Below are positions 35,266 through 43,122 of a stretch of DNA of 64,000 nt, piece by piece (positions within the stretch are counted from its first letter, which is position 1; each line of letters begins with the position of its first letter). Below the pieces are notes generated by a model, which saw only the letters and a list, made by a program, of their open reading frames with translations, was not told the origin of the DNA and made no database searches. The stretch lies in NCBI RefSeq assembly GCF_004801405.1, contig NZ_SSOB01000029.1, forward strand, positions 32,920 through 96,919. Direction: 5' to 3'. Source of the stretch: Cohnella fermenti. GTDB taxonomy: Bacteria; Bacillota; Bacilli; Paenibacillales; Paenibacillaceae. A program made the position numbers and the translations under genes.

Positions 35266-35874
35266 TTGAGCAACGGATCGCAACGAATCGATCCTCGCAT
35301 TGTGCGAACTCGGCAATTGATCAAGGAAGCTTTTATCGAGCTGCTGTGGGAGATGGACCTGGAGAAAATATCCGTCAACAAGATTGCGGAGAGGGCGACG
35401 ATCAACCGGGTTACGTTCTATTTGCATTACCGCGACATTCCCGACATGCTCGAGAAGATGGCGGACGAGATGATGGACAACATCTACGCCATTTTGAATC
35501 GCACCGACAGCCAGCAGGGGGGTAAGCCCGGCCAGCAAGATCAGGAGAGCTGGCCGACGCTGGTCGCGTTGCTCGAGCACATCGCGGAATACTCGAAGTT
35601 CTACACCGTGACGCTGGCCTTCAAGCGCTCCCCGATCTTCACGGACCGGCTGCTGAAGCCGCTGGTCGGCATTATCAAGGATAAAGTCGAGAGCTCGGGC
35701 AAGGACTCGTTCCTGGCCCGCAATGCGATCCCGAAGGACATCGCCGTCTGGTTCGGCTCATCCGCCATGATCGGCATGATCAACTCCTGGCTTCGCGCCG
35801 ACATGCCGTATACGCCCCGCTATCTGGCGCAGCAGATGGCGCTGCTGCTGCCTCATTACTTCGGCAATGATTAA
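35266..35874 (+). CDS. TetR-family regulator
   Basis: 202 residues from TTG 35266 after GAGGAAGG. HTH: LIKEAFIELLWEMDLEKISVNKIAERATINRVTFYLHYRDIPDML. The C-terminal region resembles TetR proteins of the DhaS/YxaF-like group. Divergent from the exporter gene and probably its repressor. Its stop codon overlaps the stop of the convergent glycosyltransferase gene. Confidence 0.85.
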   Translation: MSNGSQRIDPRIVRTRQLIKEAFIELLWEMDLEKISVNKIAERATINRVTFYLHYRDIPDMLEKMADEMMDNIYAILNRTDSQQGGKPGQQDQESWPTLVALLEHIAEYSKFYTVTLAFKRSPIFTDRLLKPLVGIIKDKVESSGKDSFLARNAIPKDIAVWFGSSAMIGMINSWLRADMPYTPRYLAQQMALLLPHYFGND

Positions 35875-36911
35875 TATACGAACTTCTTCTGAGCCCAGAA
35901 GCTGAAGGCGAACAGAATCGCTTCCGTCATAAGCTTCGCGGCAAGCAGCGGGATGCCGATGCTCTCGTGGAAAGCGTAGAGCAAGCCGTAGTTGCTGAGC
36001 AGAATGATTGCGACGAGGGCATAATACCTCGGCATGGACCGCTTGAGCGAACGCGAGGCCGTCGCCGGGATTCGCTCCTTCTGCTTGCTCTTCTTGCCGA
36101 ATACGAAGGCGCGGTTCATCCCGAAGTTGAACAGCGAGCTGCCCGTCCTGGCGCCGACGACGGAGAAGAACAGGTTCCAGTCGATCGCCTGGAACAGGAA
36201 CAGCAGCAGGATGTCGAGCAGCGCCGAGAGCCCGGAGGAGGCGCAGAACTTCAGGAACGGGAAGTAGATGCGCGCGGAGTCGACGAGCGGCCGGAAGTGG
36301 GACGACTTGTTCTCGTCGAGGTAGACGGTGTCGATGGGCACCTCGATCAAGCGATAGCCGGCCTGCTTGGATTCGAGCAGCATGTTCATCTCGTACTCGA
36401 ACCGCTCGCCGGGAATCTCGCACAGCCATTCGAGCATGTCCGGCGAATAACCTCTAAGGCCGGTCTGCGTGTCATGGATCGGCGTTCCGGTGGCGGCGGA
36501 ATAGACCATTCGCGTAGCGGTGTTGCCCAGCCGGCTGCGCGCCGGCACCTTGCCGGTGAATCTGCGGCTGCCGAGGACGATGTGCCTCGGGTTGTCGCGC
36601 ACGGCGGTCGCCACCTTCATAATGTCCTTCGGCAGGTGCTGCCCGTCGCTGTCGGCGCAGACGACGCCATCGCTCTCGCCGCTCCGGCGGATATAATCAA
36701 ACCCGATCTTGAGCGCCCGCCCCTTGCCGCGATTGACGGGAAGCGTCACGACCGTGCAGCCGGCATTGCGCGCCGAGTCGAAGATGCCGCGGTAGCCTTC
36801 GCCGCTTCCGTCGTCGACGACGAGGATCGAAGCATCGCTGTTTTCCTTAAGCGAGTGAATAAGCCCGAGGAGCCGCTCGTCCGGTTCATAAGAGGGAATA
36901 AGAATTGTCAT
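35871..36911 (-). CDS. GT2 glycosyltransferase fused to a GtrA membrane domain
   Basis: 346 residues. N-terminal GT-A domain like dolichyl-phosphate mannose synthase: ILIPSYEPDERL, VVDDGSGEG, nucleotide-sugar DSDGQH, then a linker and a C-terminal four-helix GtrA domain (FLKFCASSGLSALLDILLLFLF ... FWAQKKFVY). Likely makes a lipid-linked sugar and helps flip it for wall or exopolysaccharide decoration. ATG 36911 follows GGAGGAAG; the ATG at 36929 lies before that site. Operon with the upstream glycosidase-like gene, whose stop is 18 bases away. Confidence 0.88.
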   Translation of the reverse strand: MTILIPSYEPDERLLGLIHSLKENSDASILVVDDGSGEGYRGIFDSARNAGCTVVTLPVNRGKGRALKIGFDYIRRSGESDGVVCADSDGQHLPKDIMKVATAVRDNPRHIVLGSRRFTGKVPARSRLGNTATRMVYSAATGTPIHDTQTGLRGYSPDMLEWLCEIPGERFEYEMNMLLESKQAGYRLIEVPIDTVYLDENKSSHFRPLVDSARIYFPFLKFCASSGLSALLDILLLFLFQAIDWNLFFSVVGARTGSSLFNFGMNRAFVFGKKSKQKERIPATASRSLKRSMPRYYALVAIILLSNYGLLYAFHESIGIPLLAAKLMTEAILFAFSFWAQKKFVY

Positions 36912-36928
36912 GTCGGCTTCCTCCTTCA

Positions 36929-37915
36929 TTATTCCTTCAAATAAATAATGTCGCTGACGCCGCGTTCGTTGCCCTTGCCGAGGGGTTCGTTGACGACCCT
37001 GCCCATGAAGTACATCGTCGAAGAGCCGCCGCCGTCGAGATTGTAAGCTTCGGTTGCGCCGAGGTCGACGAACAGTTGCGCGAATTCGTCAAGCGTCATG
37101 CCGCGGCTATACCCGCTGCTGCGCCCGTCGACGACAACGAACACGTAATGGTTCGGCGCGATCATGCCGATGCCCGTTCGCGGGTTGGCGTTCTGGATGG
37201 TCCGGTTGCCGAAGTTCGTGTCGATCTTCACCTTGCTGAAGTCGCCCGCGATCGCACCGTCCTTGACGAGCACCGGACCGAAGGAGAACGTGTTCGTCAC
37301 GCCTTCGGCGAGCAGCTCGGACGAGCTTACTTCTTCTTCGTTGTACGACATCATCGTGCCGTCCGCCAGCGTGGCGAAGCCGTCTCGCTCCGGCTCGTCC
37401 CGGTACAGCTCGCCGTTGCGAATCACAACCCCCGTATCCCGGAACCCGTAATAGTCCCCGTTGATGGCGAAGATGGCGTCATGATTTTCCGCGATGGTTG
37501 ACGTATCCTGGGTGATGTTCGTTCCGAACGAATCCTTGGCGAAGGCGGTGAGCAGGCTCGACGCGTCCTTCAGCACGACATCCGCTACGTAATAGGTAAT
37601 CGTGTCGCTCCCGGAGCCCGTCTGCACCTTCTTGATGCTGATCGTCTGGGTATCGCTGGAGTAATTCCAATCGTCGGAGGTCACTTGCCCCGGATCGGAA
37701 TCCGCCTCCGACCCCGTGTCCGAATTCGAGCCCGACTGCGTCTCTGGACCGGTCCCGGAGCCGGACGCAGCTTCCTCTCCCGCGTCGTTCGTGACGACGA
37801 CCTCCACATGTTCGATCAGATAACGATCGGCAAGCTTATAAGCGATAGCTCCCAGAATGGCGAGAATAATGACGATGATGAGAATGACTTTGGTTCTTGT
37901 GCGTATGCGCTTCAT
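36929..37915 (-). CDS. Membrane-anchored phosphodiester glycosidase-like (NAGPA domain) protein
   Basis: 328 residues from ATG 37915 (AGGAG eight bases upstream). One N-terminal helix (KVILIIVIILAILGAIAYKLA) then an acidic Ser/Gly/Asp-rich linker and a NAGPA domain: FAINGDYYGF, PRTGIGMIAPNHYVFVVVDGR and NLDGGGSSTMYF are signature blocks. These enzymes act on phosphodiester-linked sugars outside the membrane and are often linked to exopolysaccharide genes, which fits the glycosyltransferase that follows. Reading upstream to 38113 is in frame but lacks a start signal. Confidence 0.88.
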   Translation of the reverse strand: MKRIRTRTKVILIIVIILAILGAIAYKLADRYLIEHVEVVVTNDAGEEAASGSGTGPETQSGSNSDTGSEADSDPGQVTSDDWNYSSDTQTISIKKVQTGSGSDTITYYVADVVLKDASSLLTAFAKDSFGTNITQDTSTIAENHDAIFAINGDYYGFRDTGVVIRNGELYRDEPERDGFATLADGTMMSYNEEEVSSSELLAEGVTNTFSFGPVLVKDGAIAGDFSKVKIDTNFGNRTIQNANPRTGIGMIAPNHYVFVVVDGRSSGYSRGMTLDEFAQLFVDLGATEAYNLDGGGSSTMYFMGRVVNEPLGKGNERGVSDIIYLKE

Positions 37916-37967
37916 GGACATCTCTCCTGACTGTTGCGATAGACAGCTTGCGATAGTGTCATTATGG

Positions 37968-37987
37968 GGAGGCTTCCTGAAGCCTCC
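37968..37987. other. Short hairpin upstream of the NAGPA gene
   Basis: GGAGGCTT / AAGCCTCC with loop CCTG, 50 bases before the gene on its minus strand. Role unknown; possible leader structure. Confidence 0.5.
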
Positions 37988-38193
37988 GTGAGAGAAACCT
38001 GAAGGTTGGATGAAAAAGCAAGGGGACGCCAGAAACGCGGCGCTGCTGAAAGCCTGATTGTCTGGAGAATCTGCTTCTGACAAGACGGCCCAACTTCCCA
38101 GCTTGTGTTTCAATCCTCGCCGATGCGGTTATATGAAGGGTAAGAACGTTCATTACACCCCCGACTCGGGGCTGCCAGAGGAGGACATTCGAA

Positions 38194-38484
38194 ATGCTGA
38201 GAGCGATGGATGTCAACTTGGACGCAACGGAGATGGTGCTTACCTTGGAGCAGGAGAACACGCCGATCACAATCGAGTACATGAAGCTGGATCGCCTGGA
38301 GAAGGTGAAGGAATCGGTGAGGAAGCTGCTGCGGACGGTTGAGGTGGACGGAATCAAGATGATCGTGCGGGGGATCGAGGAGCCGATTGTGATCACGAGC
38401 GACAGGCTCGGGGATTACGAGCACGTCGAGAATTACCTCCTGAACACGGTCGCGGAGAAGTACGAGGTCGCTGTGCTGCAGTAG
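38194..38484 (+). CDS. Small hypothetical protein, 96 residues
   Basis: Begins MLRAMDVNLDATEMVLTLEQ; soluble, charged, mixed alpha/beta, no cysteine, no signal. RBS GAGGAGG seven bases before ATG 38194. An AT-rich four-box element begins about 110 bases later. Family not recognised. Confidence 0.65.
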   Translation: MLRAMDVNLDATEMVLTLEQENTPITIEYMKLDRLEKVKESVRKLLRTVEVDGIKMIVRGIEEPIVITSDRLGDYEHVENYLLNTVAEKYEVAVLQ

Positions 38485-38595
38485 TTCGCGCAGTCGCGGG
38501 ACGACGCTGCCCAAGCCGATTATGGCTTGGGTTTTCTCGTGTTTGGCGGCGGTAGGGACAGTGGAGGCGACTATGCCGGTGGTTGCCAGGATTTT

Positions 38596-38767
38596 ATGTG
38601 AAAAACCACATTCGCACTCGCGGATAACGGGCCAATCGGCTGATTTTATGCGAAAAATCACATTCATATGGGTTGTTCCGACCCGAACGGCCCGTATATA
38701 TGCGGAAAATCATATAAAACGCCCCGATTTGTGCGAAAGATGAGCCGACGAATGTGAAAAATCGCAT
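38596..38767 (+). repeat. Four-box element, copy B
   Basis: Boxes at 38596 (ATGTGAAAAACCACAT), 38648 (ATGCGAAAAATCACAT), 38700 (ATGCGGAAAATCATAT) and 38752 (ATGTGAAAAATCGCAT), each exactly 52 bases from the last. First box is a perfect 5-base-arm dyad. Linkers differ from one another but box order and flanks match copies A and C. Confidence 0.93.
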
Positions 38768-38776
38768 AAATCGCGC

Positions 38777-38928
38777 CTCAACCGCCTCAAACGCCTCAAA
38801 CGCATCAAACGCATCAAACGCATCAAACGCATCAAACGCATCAAACGCATCAAACGCATCAAACGCATCAAACGCATCAAACGCATCAAACGCATCAAAC
38901 GCATCAAACGCATCAAACGCATCAATCC
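38777..38928. repeat. 9-bp tandem repeat, about 16 units
   Basis: CGCATCAAA repeated almost perfectly, with CCTCAAACG variants at the left end and decay on the right. Follows copy B of the four-box element at once. Reads as (Asn-Ala-Ser)n or (Phe-Asp-Ala)n in open frames, which I treat as artefacts. From 38929 to 39107 a degenerate continuation, no gene seen. Confidence 0.95.
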
Positions 38929-39107
38929 CCCCTTCCGCACCAGACACATCAATCGTTCAAAGCCTCTCAACGGTCTCAATCGCTCCCATCCGCCGCAAAC
39001 TCCCCACGCTCACCAAACACATCAACCGGACCAAGCCTCTCGACCGTATCCTCAACCGCCCCAAATCCCCTCAATCTCGCGAGCCGCCCCGAACGGGTTT
39101 TATTGGC

Positions 39108-39142
39108 TTGACCGCCTCAATTGAAGATGATAATCTTTATCA
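39108..39142 (+). promoter_or_regulatory. Promoter and Fur box of the LysR gene
   Basis: TTGACC (39108-39113), 17 bases, TAATCT (39131-39136). TGATAATCTTTATCA at 39128-39142 matches 14 of 15 positions of the Fur box TGATAATNATTATCA and covers the -10. Predicts derepression under iron limitation. Confidence 0.75.
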
Positions 39143-39193
39143 ATAAGCAGCCGTGCTTAAACCCTGCAATTCCACCCGAGGTGACCCGCACTT

Positions 39194-40138
39194 GTGAAAC
39201 TGATGGAACGATTGGAGACCTTCATCGTATTGGCAGAATGCGGCTCGTTCACGGAAGCGGCCAAGAAGCTGTTCTGCTCGCAGCCCACGATCAGCCATCA
39301 TATTCAGAAGCTGGAGGAGCAGTTCGCCGCGCCGTTGTTCATTCGTACGGGGAAGAACGCACAGCTCACGAAGCAAGGCGAGATTTTCCTCCAATATGCC
39401 AGGCAGATCGAGCAGCAGATGCAGCAAGCGCATATTGCCGTCCAGAACTCCATGAAGCAGGAGAGCATGCTTCTCTCGGTCTATGTCAGCCAATACTTCG
39501 CGAATTACTACTTCGACGACATCCTGCCGAAGCTGCATCACCAAGGCGCCCGTTACCGGCTGGAGATCAACGCGTATTGCTATGAAGATCTCAAGCAGGC
39601 GCTCGTCGATCGCAGAACGAACTGGGCGATCATGCCGTATTACCCGGATGACGAGTACATCCGCTCCGAATTTACGGTGCATACGATGTTCGAGGATGAA
39701 TTTATGCTCGTTCTGCCTCCCGGCCATTCCCTTAACCTTCGCAAAACCATCTATACGAGAGATCTCCAAGACGAGACCGTGCTTATTCCGAGGAGCAAGT
39801 TCATGGTCGGTTCGCTGCAGAAGGAGTTGGGCCGTCTCGAGCTGAAGGTTCAGTATTTGCAGATGAGCAACTTCGAGGTGATCAAGCAGGCGGTCAAGAG
39901 CGGCCTCGGGATCGCTTTCCTTCCTCATCAGGCTCTCCGCAAGGAGATCGAGACGGGGGAGCTCGCCGCGAGAAGGCTGCCGTTCTTCCGCTATCACCGC
40001 CAGAACGGCCTGCTGCTTCGCAACGATACCCCGTACTCCCTCGAGGAGATCTCCTTCTTCGAACGGATGCGTTCCTACTTCAGCGAGGAGCAGCCTGCCC
40101 TGGGCGAGATCGCCGATCTTGGCGGATGGAATCTGTAG
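39194..40138 (+). CDS. LysR-family regulator, Fur-controlled
   Basis: 314 residues from GTG 39194 (GAGGTG ten bases before). N-terminal HTH: METFIVL-type start, here MERLETFIVLAECGSFTEAA, KKLFCSQPTISHHIQKLEEQF; C-terminal two-lobe effector domain. Same strand and directly upstream of the metallophore-type operon, and under a Fur box like it, so it probably tunes that operon with an unknown co-inducer. Ends before a clear terminator, so it is a separate transcript. Confidence 0.88.
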   Translation: MKLMERLETFIVLAECGSFTEAAKKLFCSQPTISHHIQKLEEQFAAPLFIRTGKNAQLTKQGEIFLQYARQIEQQMQQAHIAVQNSMKQESMLLSVYVSQYFANYYFDDILPKLHHQGARYRLEINAYCYEDLKQALVDRRTNWAIMPYYPDDEYIRSEFTVHTMFEDEFMLVLPPGHSLNLRKTIYTRDLQDETVLIPRSKFMVGSLQKELGRLELKVQYLQMSNFEVIKQAVKSGLGIAFLPHQALRKEIETGELAARRLPFFRYHRQNGLLLRNDTPYSLEEISFFERMRSYFSEEQPALGEIADLGGWNL

Positions 40139-40176
40139 CATCAAGAAGTTGAATAGATCGATGCAAAAAAATGATA

Positions 40177-40227
40177 GAAGCGTTCCGTCGCCCTTGGCGC
40201 AAGGGAAAACGGAGCGTTTCCTTTTTT
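40177..40227 (+). terminator. Terminator after the LysR gene
   Basis: GAAGCGTTCCGT / ACGGAGCGTTTC stem (with G-T pairs), inner CCTTG/CAAGG hairpin, then CTTTTTT. Confidence 0.88.
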
Positions 40228-40233
40228 ATGACA

Positions 40234-40262
40234 TTGATAATCATTATCACCGAATCTATAAT
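40234..40262 (+). promoter_or_regulatory. Promoter with perfect Fur box for the ABC/FtsEX-like operon
   Basis: TTGATA (40234-40239), 17 bases, TATAAT (40257-40262). TGATAATCATTATCA at 40235-40249 is a perfect 7-1-7 Fur box covering the -35 and spacer. Iron repression of the whole downstream operon is predicted. Confidence 0.88.
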
Positions 40263-40303
40263 CAACTCAGTTCTTACACATAGACAAGCTGGAGGTTGGA
40301 TTC

Positions 40304-42001
40304 ATGAAGCGGGTTAGAGAGAGCAAAGGTTGGATCAGCATCGTTCTGGTATTGATCCTGCTGGCAACGGGTTGTTCGAGCAATGGGAGCAACGGGAGCA
40401 GCGGACAGGGTGCGGAGGGGACGGACGGCGGTTCGCCGGCCGCCGCGAGCACATCGGCAAGCGAGAGCGCGAGCGCCGTCAAGGCGACGAGCGTGGAAGA
40501 ACTGAAGATCGGAGTGGCCGCCGATTCGGGGCCGCTTAACCTGTACACGACAAGCGACGATTACTTGCTGGATCTCGTCTTCGACAAGCTGTTCGGCCCA
40601 TCCCCTTATGTCGACGAGCCGCAGCCGCTGCTTGCGGAATCCGCCGAGCAGCTCGACGACTTCACCTGGACGCTGAAGGTTCGCGACGGCGTGAAGTGGC
40701 ACGATGGAACGCCGTTCACGGCCGATGACGTGAAGTTCACCTTCGAGTACTATCGCGACGGTCCGCAGAACCGCTTCTCGCACCATGTCAGCGAGGTTCC
40801 GAAGATCGGCACGATCGAGAAGCTTGACGATACGACGCTGAAGTTCACCTGCGAATACGCGTGCCCGTCCTTGAAGACGGTAACGTTCGCGGATCTGCCG
40901 ATTCTGGCCAAGCACATCTGGGAGAACGTCGAGAACCCGCGCAAGTTTACCGATCTGGCGATCGGCACCGGCCCTTACAAGCTGGTGGAATACGTGCCGG
41001 ACCAATACTACCGGTTCGAAGCGAACGAGGATTACTTCCTTGGCAAGCCGACGGTGAGCAAGATTACGATGCCGATCATCAAGGACCAGACGGCGATGTT
41101 CAACGCGCTGCGCGCCGGCGAGATCGATGTGTCGGCGAAGAGCGTGCCGTCCGAGCTGCTGGCCAACATCGAGGACGGCGGCAAGCTGAAGGTGAAGCGC
41201 ACCGCGGAGCTGGCCATCGTCGAAGTCAAGCTGAACTACGACAAGGAGCCGTTCGTGAACGAATCGTTCCGGAACGCGCTCTCCCTCTCGATCGACCGTC
41301 AGACGATCACCGACACGGTGCTGCTCGGACATGCCCGCGCCGGCGTGACGGGCTATCCGCATCCGGATTCGCCGTGGACGAATCCGAATCTGAGCACGCC
41401 TTACGATGTCGAAGCGGCCCGCGCCGTTCTGGACGGGATCGGCTACAAGGACACGAACGGCGACGGACTCCGCGAAGATCCGAACGGTCAGCCGCTCAAG
41501 ATCAAGCTGGCGGTATCCTCGGCCGAGCCGACGTATATCCGCACGTCGGAGCTGCTTAAGGAGCAATTCGCGAATACCGGAATCGACGTCGCCGTCGAGG
41601 TGCTCGATCCTTCCGCGATTACGGCGATCAGCTCGGAGCGCACGTTCGACATGATCATCGGCATGATCGGGGCGCACGGCGTCGGCGATCCGGACCAATT
41701 CGTCATGTCCCACTATGCCGGTTACCTCTGGAAGAAGGACGTTCCTTATCCGGCCATGGATACGCTGATCGAGCAATGGAAGCAGGAGACGACGATCGAA
41801 GGGCGCAAGCTGATCTCCTTCCAGATGCAAGAGCTGTTCAACAAGCAGCCGACAAGCCTTACCGTCTACTACCCGGAACAGAACTGGGCGTACAACCCGG
41901 ACAAGTTCGCGGATTGGGTCGAGACGCCGGGCTACGGCATGATTCACAAGTATTCCTTCCTGGGCGAGATCGGCAAGCAATATGCGACGAACAACGCTTG
42001 A
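40304..42001 (+). CDS. Family 5 substrate-binding lipoprotein (peptide/nickel/metallophore type)
   Basis: 565 residues. Lipobox LLLATGC, C24, Ser/Gly-rich tether, then an SBP_bac_5 body with WTLKVRDGVKWHDGTPFTADDVKFTFEYY-type signature and RNALSLSIDR. RBS CTGGAGG before ATG 40304. A perfect Fur box on its promoter argues for a metal-linked substrate such as a ferric siderophore or opine metallophore rather than peptides; compare the staphylopine CntABCDF importer. Its last codons and stop lie in the first unit of an 18-base tandem repeat. Confidence 0.88.
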   Translation: MKRVRESKGWISIVLVLILLATGCSSNGSNGSSGQGAEGTDGGSPAAASTSASESASAVKATSVEELKIGVAADSGPLNLYTTSDDYLLDLVFDKLFGPSPYVDEPQPLLAESAEQLDDFTWTLKVRDGVKWHDGTPFTADDVKFTFEYYRDGPQNRFSHHVSEVPKIGTIEKLDDTTLKFTCEYACPSLKTVTFADLPILAKHIWENVENPRKFTDLAIGTGPYKLVEYVPDQYYRFEANEDYFLGKPTVSKITMPIIKDQTAMFNALRAGEIDVSAKSVPSELLANIEDGGKLKVKRTAELAIVEVKLNYDKEPFVNESFRNALSLSIDRQTITDTVLLGHARAGVTGYPHPDSPWTNPNLSTPYDVEAARAVLDGIGYKDTNGDGLREDPNGQPLKIKLAVSSAEPTYIRTSELLKEQFANTGIDVAVEVLDPSAITAISSERTFDMIIGMIGAHGVGDPDQFVMSHYAGYLWKKDVPYPAMDTLIEQWKQETTIEGRKLISFQMQELFNKQPTSLTVYYPEQNWAYNPDKFADWVETPGYGMIHKYSFLGEIGKQYATNNA

Positions 42002-42064
42002 CGGAACGATAACGCTTGACGGAACTGCAACGCTTGACGAGACTGTAACGCTTGACGGAATTCC
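41993..42064. repeat. Four 18-bp direct repeats spanning a stop codon
   Basis: AACGCTTGACGGAACTGT-type units at 41993, 42011, 42029 and 42047. The binding-protein stop TGA is in the first. May be a recent slippage expansion; it separates the binding protein from the permeases. Confidence 0.92.
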
Positions 42065-42090
42065 GGCAGGGGAGAGGGGCTTCGCATTCG

Positions 42091-43122
42091 ATGAATAATG
42101 GCACACGCCGCTTGTTCGCGGGAGGACGCCCCCTCCTCCTGCGGGCAGGCCGCAAGCTTGCTCAGTATGTTCTTGTTATCTTCGTGGCGCTGACGCTGAA
42201 CTTCGCCCTTCCGCGGCTGGCGCCCGGGGATTCCCTCAGCTTCGCGATCGGCGAAGCGCTGGCGCAGGAGATGACGCCGGAGCAGCGGGCGCAAGCGATG
42301 AAGGAAGTCGGCTTGGACGGCTCCCTCCTCGCGCAATACGGCAAATTCCTGAAGGGAGCGCTGACGCTCGATCTGGGCCATTCGACGAAGTTCGGCGAGC
42401 CCGTTGCCGAAGTGCTGGCGGATCGTCTGCCGTGGACGCTGCGCATCGTGCTGCCCTCCTTGATTCTCAGCGCGTCGATCGCCGTGGGCCTCGGCGCGTA
42501 TGCGGCGTGGAACCGCGGCCGGAAGCGGGATCTGTTCCTGCTGGCGGGCGTCCTGACGCTGGAATCGATGCCGGGCTTCTGGCTGGGCATGATTCTGATC
42601 GCCGTCTTCGGCGTCAAGCTCGGCTGGTTCCCGACCTACGGAGCCGCTCCTCTGTTCAGCACGGGCGGCTGGTCGTATGCGGTGGCCGTCATGCAGCGCA
42701 TGGTGCTGCCGGTATCGACGATCACGCTGGTCTCGCTCGGCTCCTACTTCCTGCTGACGCGTTCGGCGATGCTCGATTCGTTGGGCCAGGATTACATGAT
42801 GATGGCGGAGGCGAAGGGGCTCGGGACGCGCAAGCGGATGTGGCACGCGCTCCGCAACGCTCTGCTGCCGGTGTACACCCACATGACGATGAGCCTCAGC
42901 CTGCTGGTCAGCGGCGCGGTTGTCGTCGAGACGGTGTTCTCGTACCCCGGTGTCGGCAGCCTGCTCTACGAGAGCGTGCTGGCGCGGGATTACCCGCTGA
43001 TGCAAGGCGTCTTCCTGCTCATCACGCTGGCGGTTATCGCCGGCAATCTGCTGGCCGACCTGACGTATCCGCTCGTTGATCCGCGGGTGCGCATCCGCAA
43101 GCCATTGGAGGGATCGAGATGA
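42091..43122 (+). CDS. ABC permease, DppB type
   Basis: 343 residues, six helices. LAQYVLVIFVALTLNFALPRLAPGD is the usual N-terminus; the EAA loop reads MMAEAKGLGTRKRMWHALRNALLP. ATG 42091 chosen with GGGGAGAGGGG upstream, spacing somewhat long. Overlaps the next gene by 4 bases. Confidence 0.9.
   Translation: MNNGTRRLFAGGRPLLLRAGRKLAQYVLVIFVALTLNFALPRLAPGDSLSFAIGEALAQEMTPEQRAQAMKEVGLDGSLLAQYGKFLKGALTLDLGHSTKFGEPVAEVLADRLPWTLRIVLPSLILSASIAVGLGAYAAWNRGRKRDLFLLAGVLTLESMPGFWLGMILIAVFGVKLGWFPTYGAAPLFSTGGWSYAVAVMQRMVLPVSTITLVSLGSYFLLTRSAMLDSLGQDYMMMAEAKGLGTRKRMWHALRNALLPVYTHMTMSLSLLVSGAVVVETVFSYPGVGSLLYESVLARDYPLMQGVFLLITLAVIAGNLLADLTYPLVDPRVRIRKPLEGSR

Noticed and set aside
38754..39146. Possible (Asn-Ala-Ser)n protein, and (Asp-Ala-Phe)n on the other strand
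   Set aside because: Produced only by the 9-bp repeat, which is a multiple of three and so keeps all frames open. No ribosome binding site or non-repeat domain.
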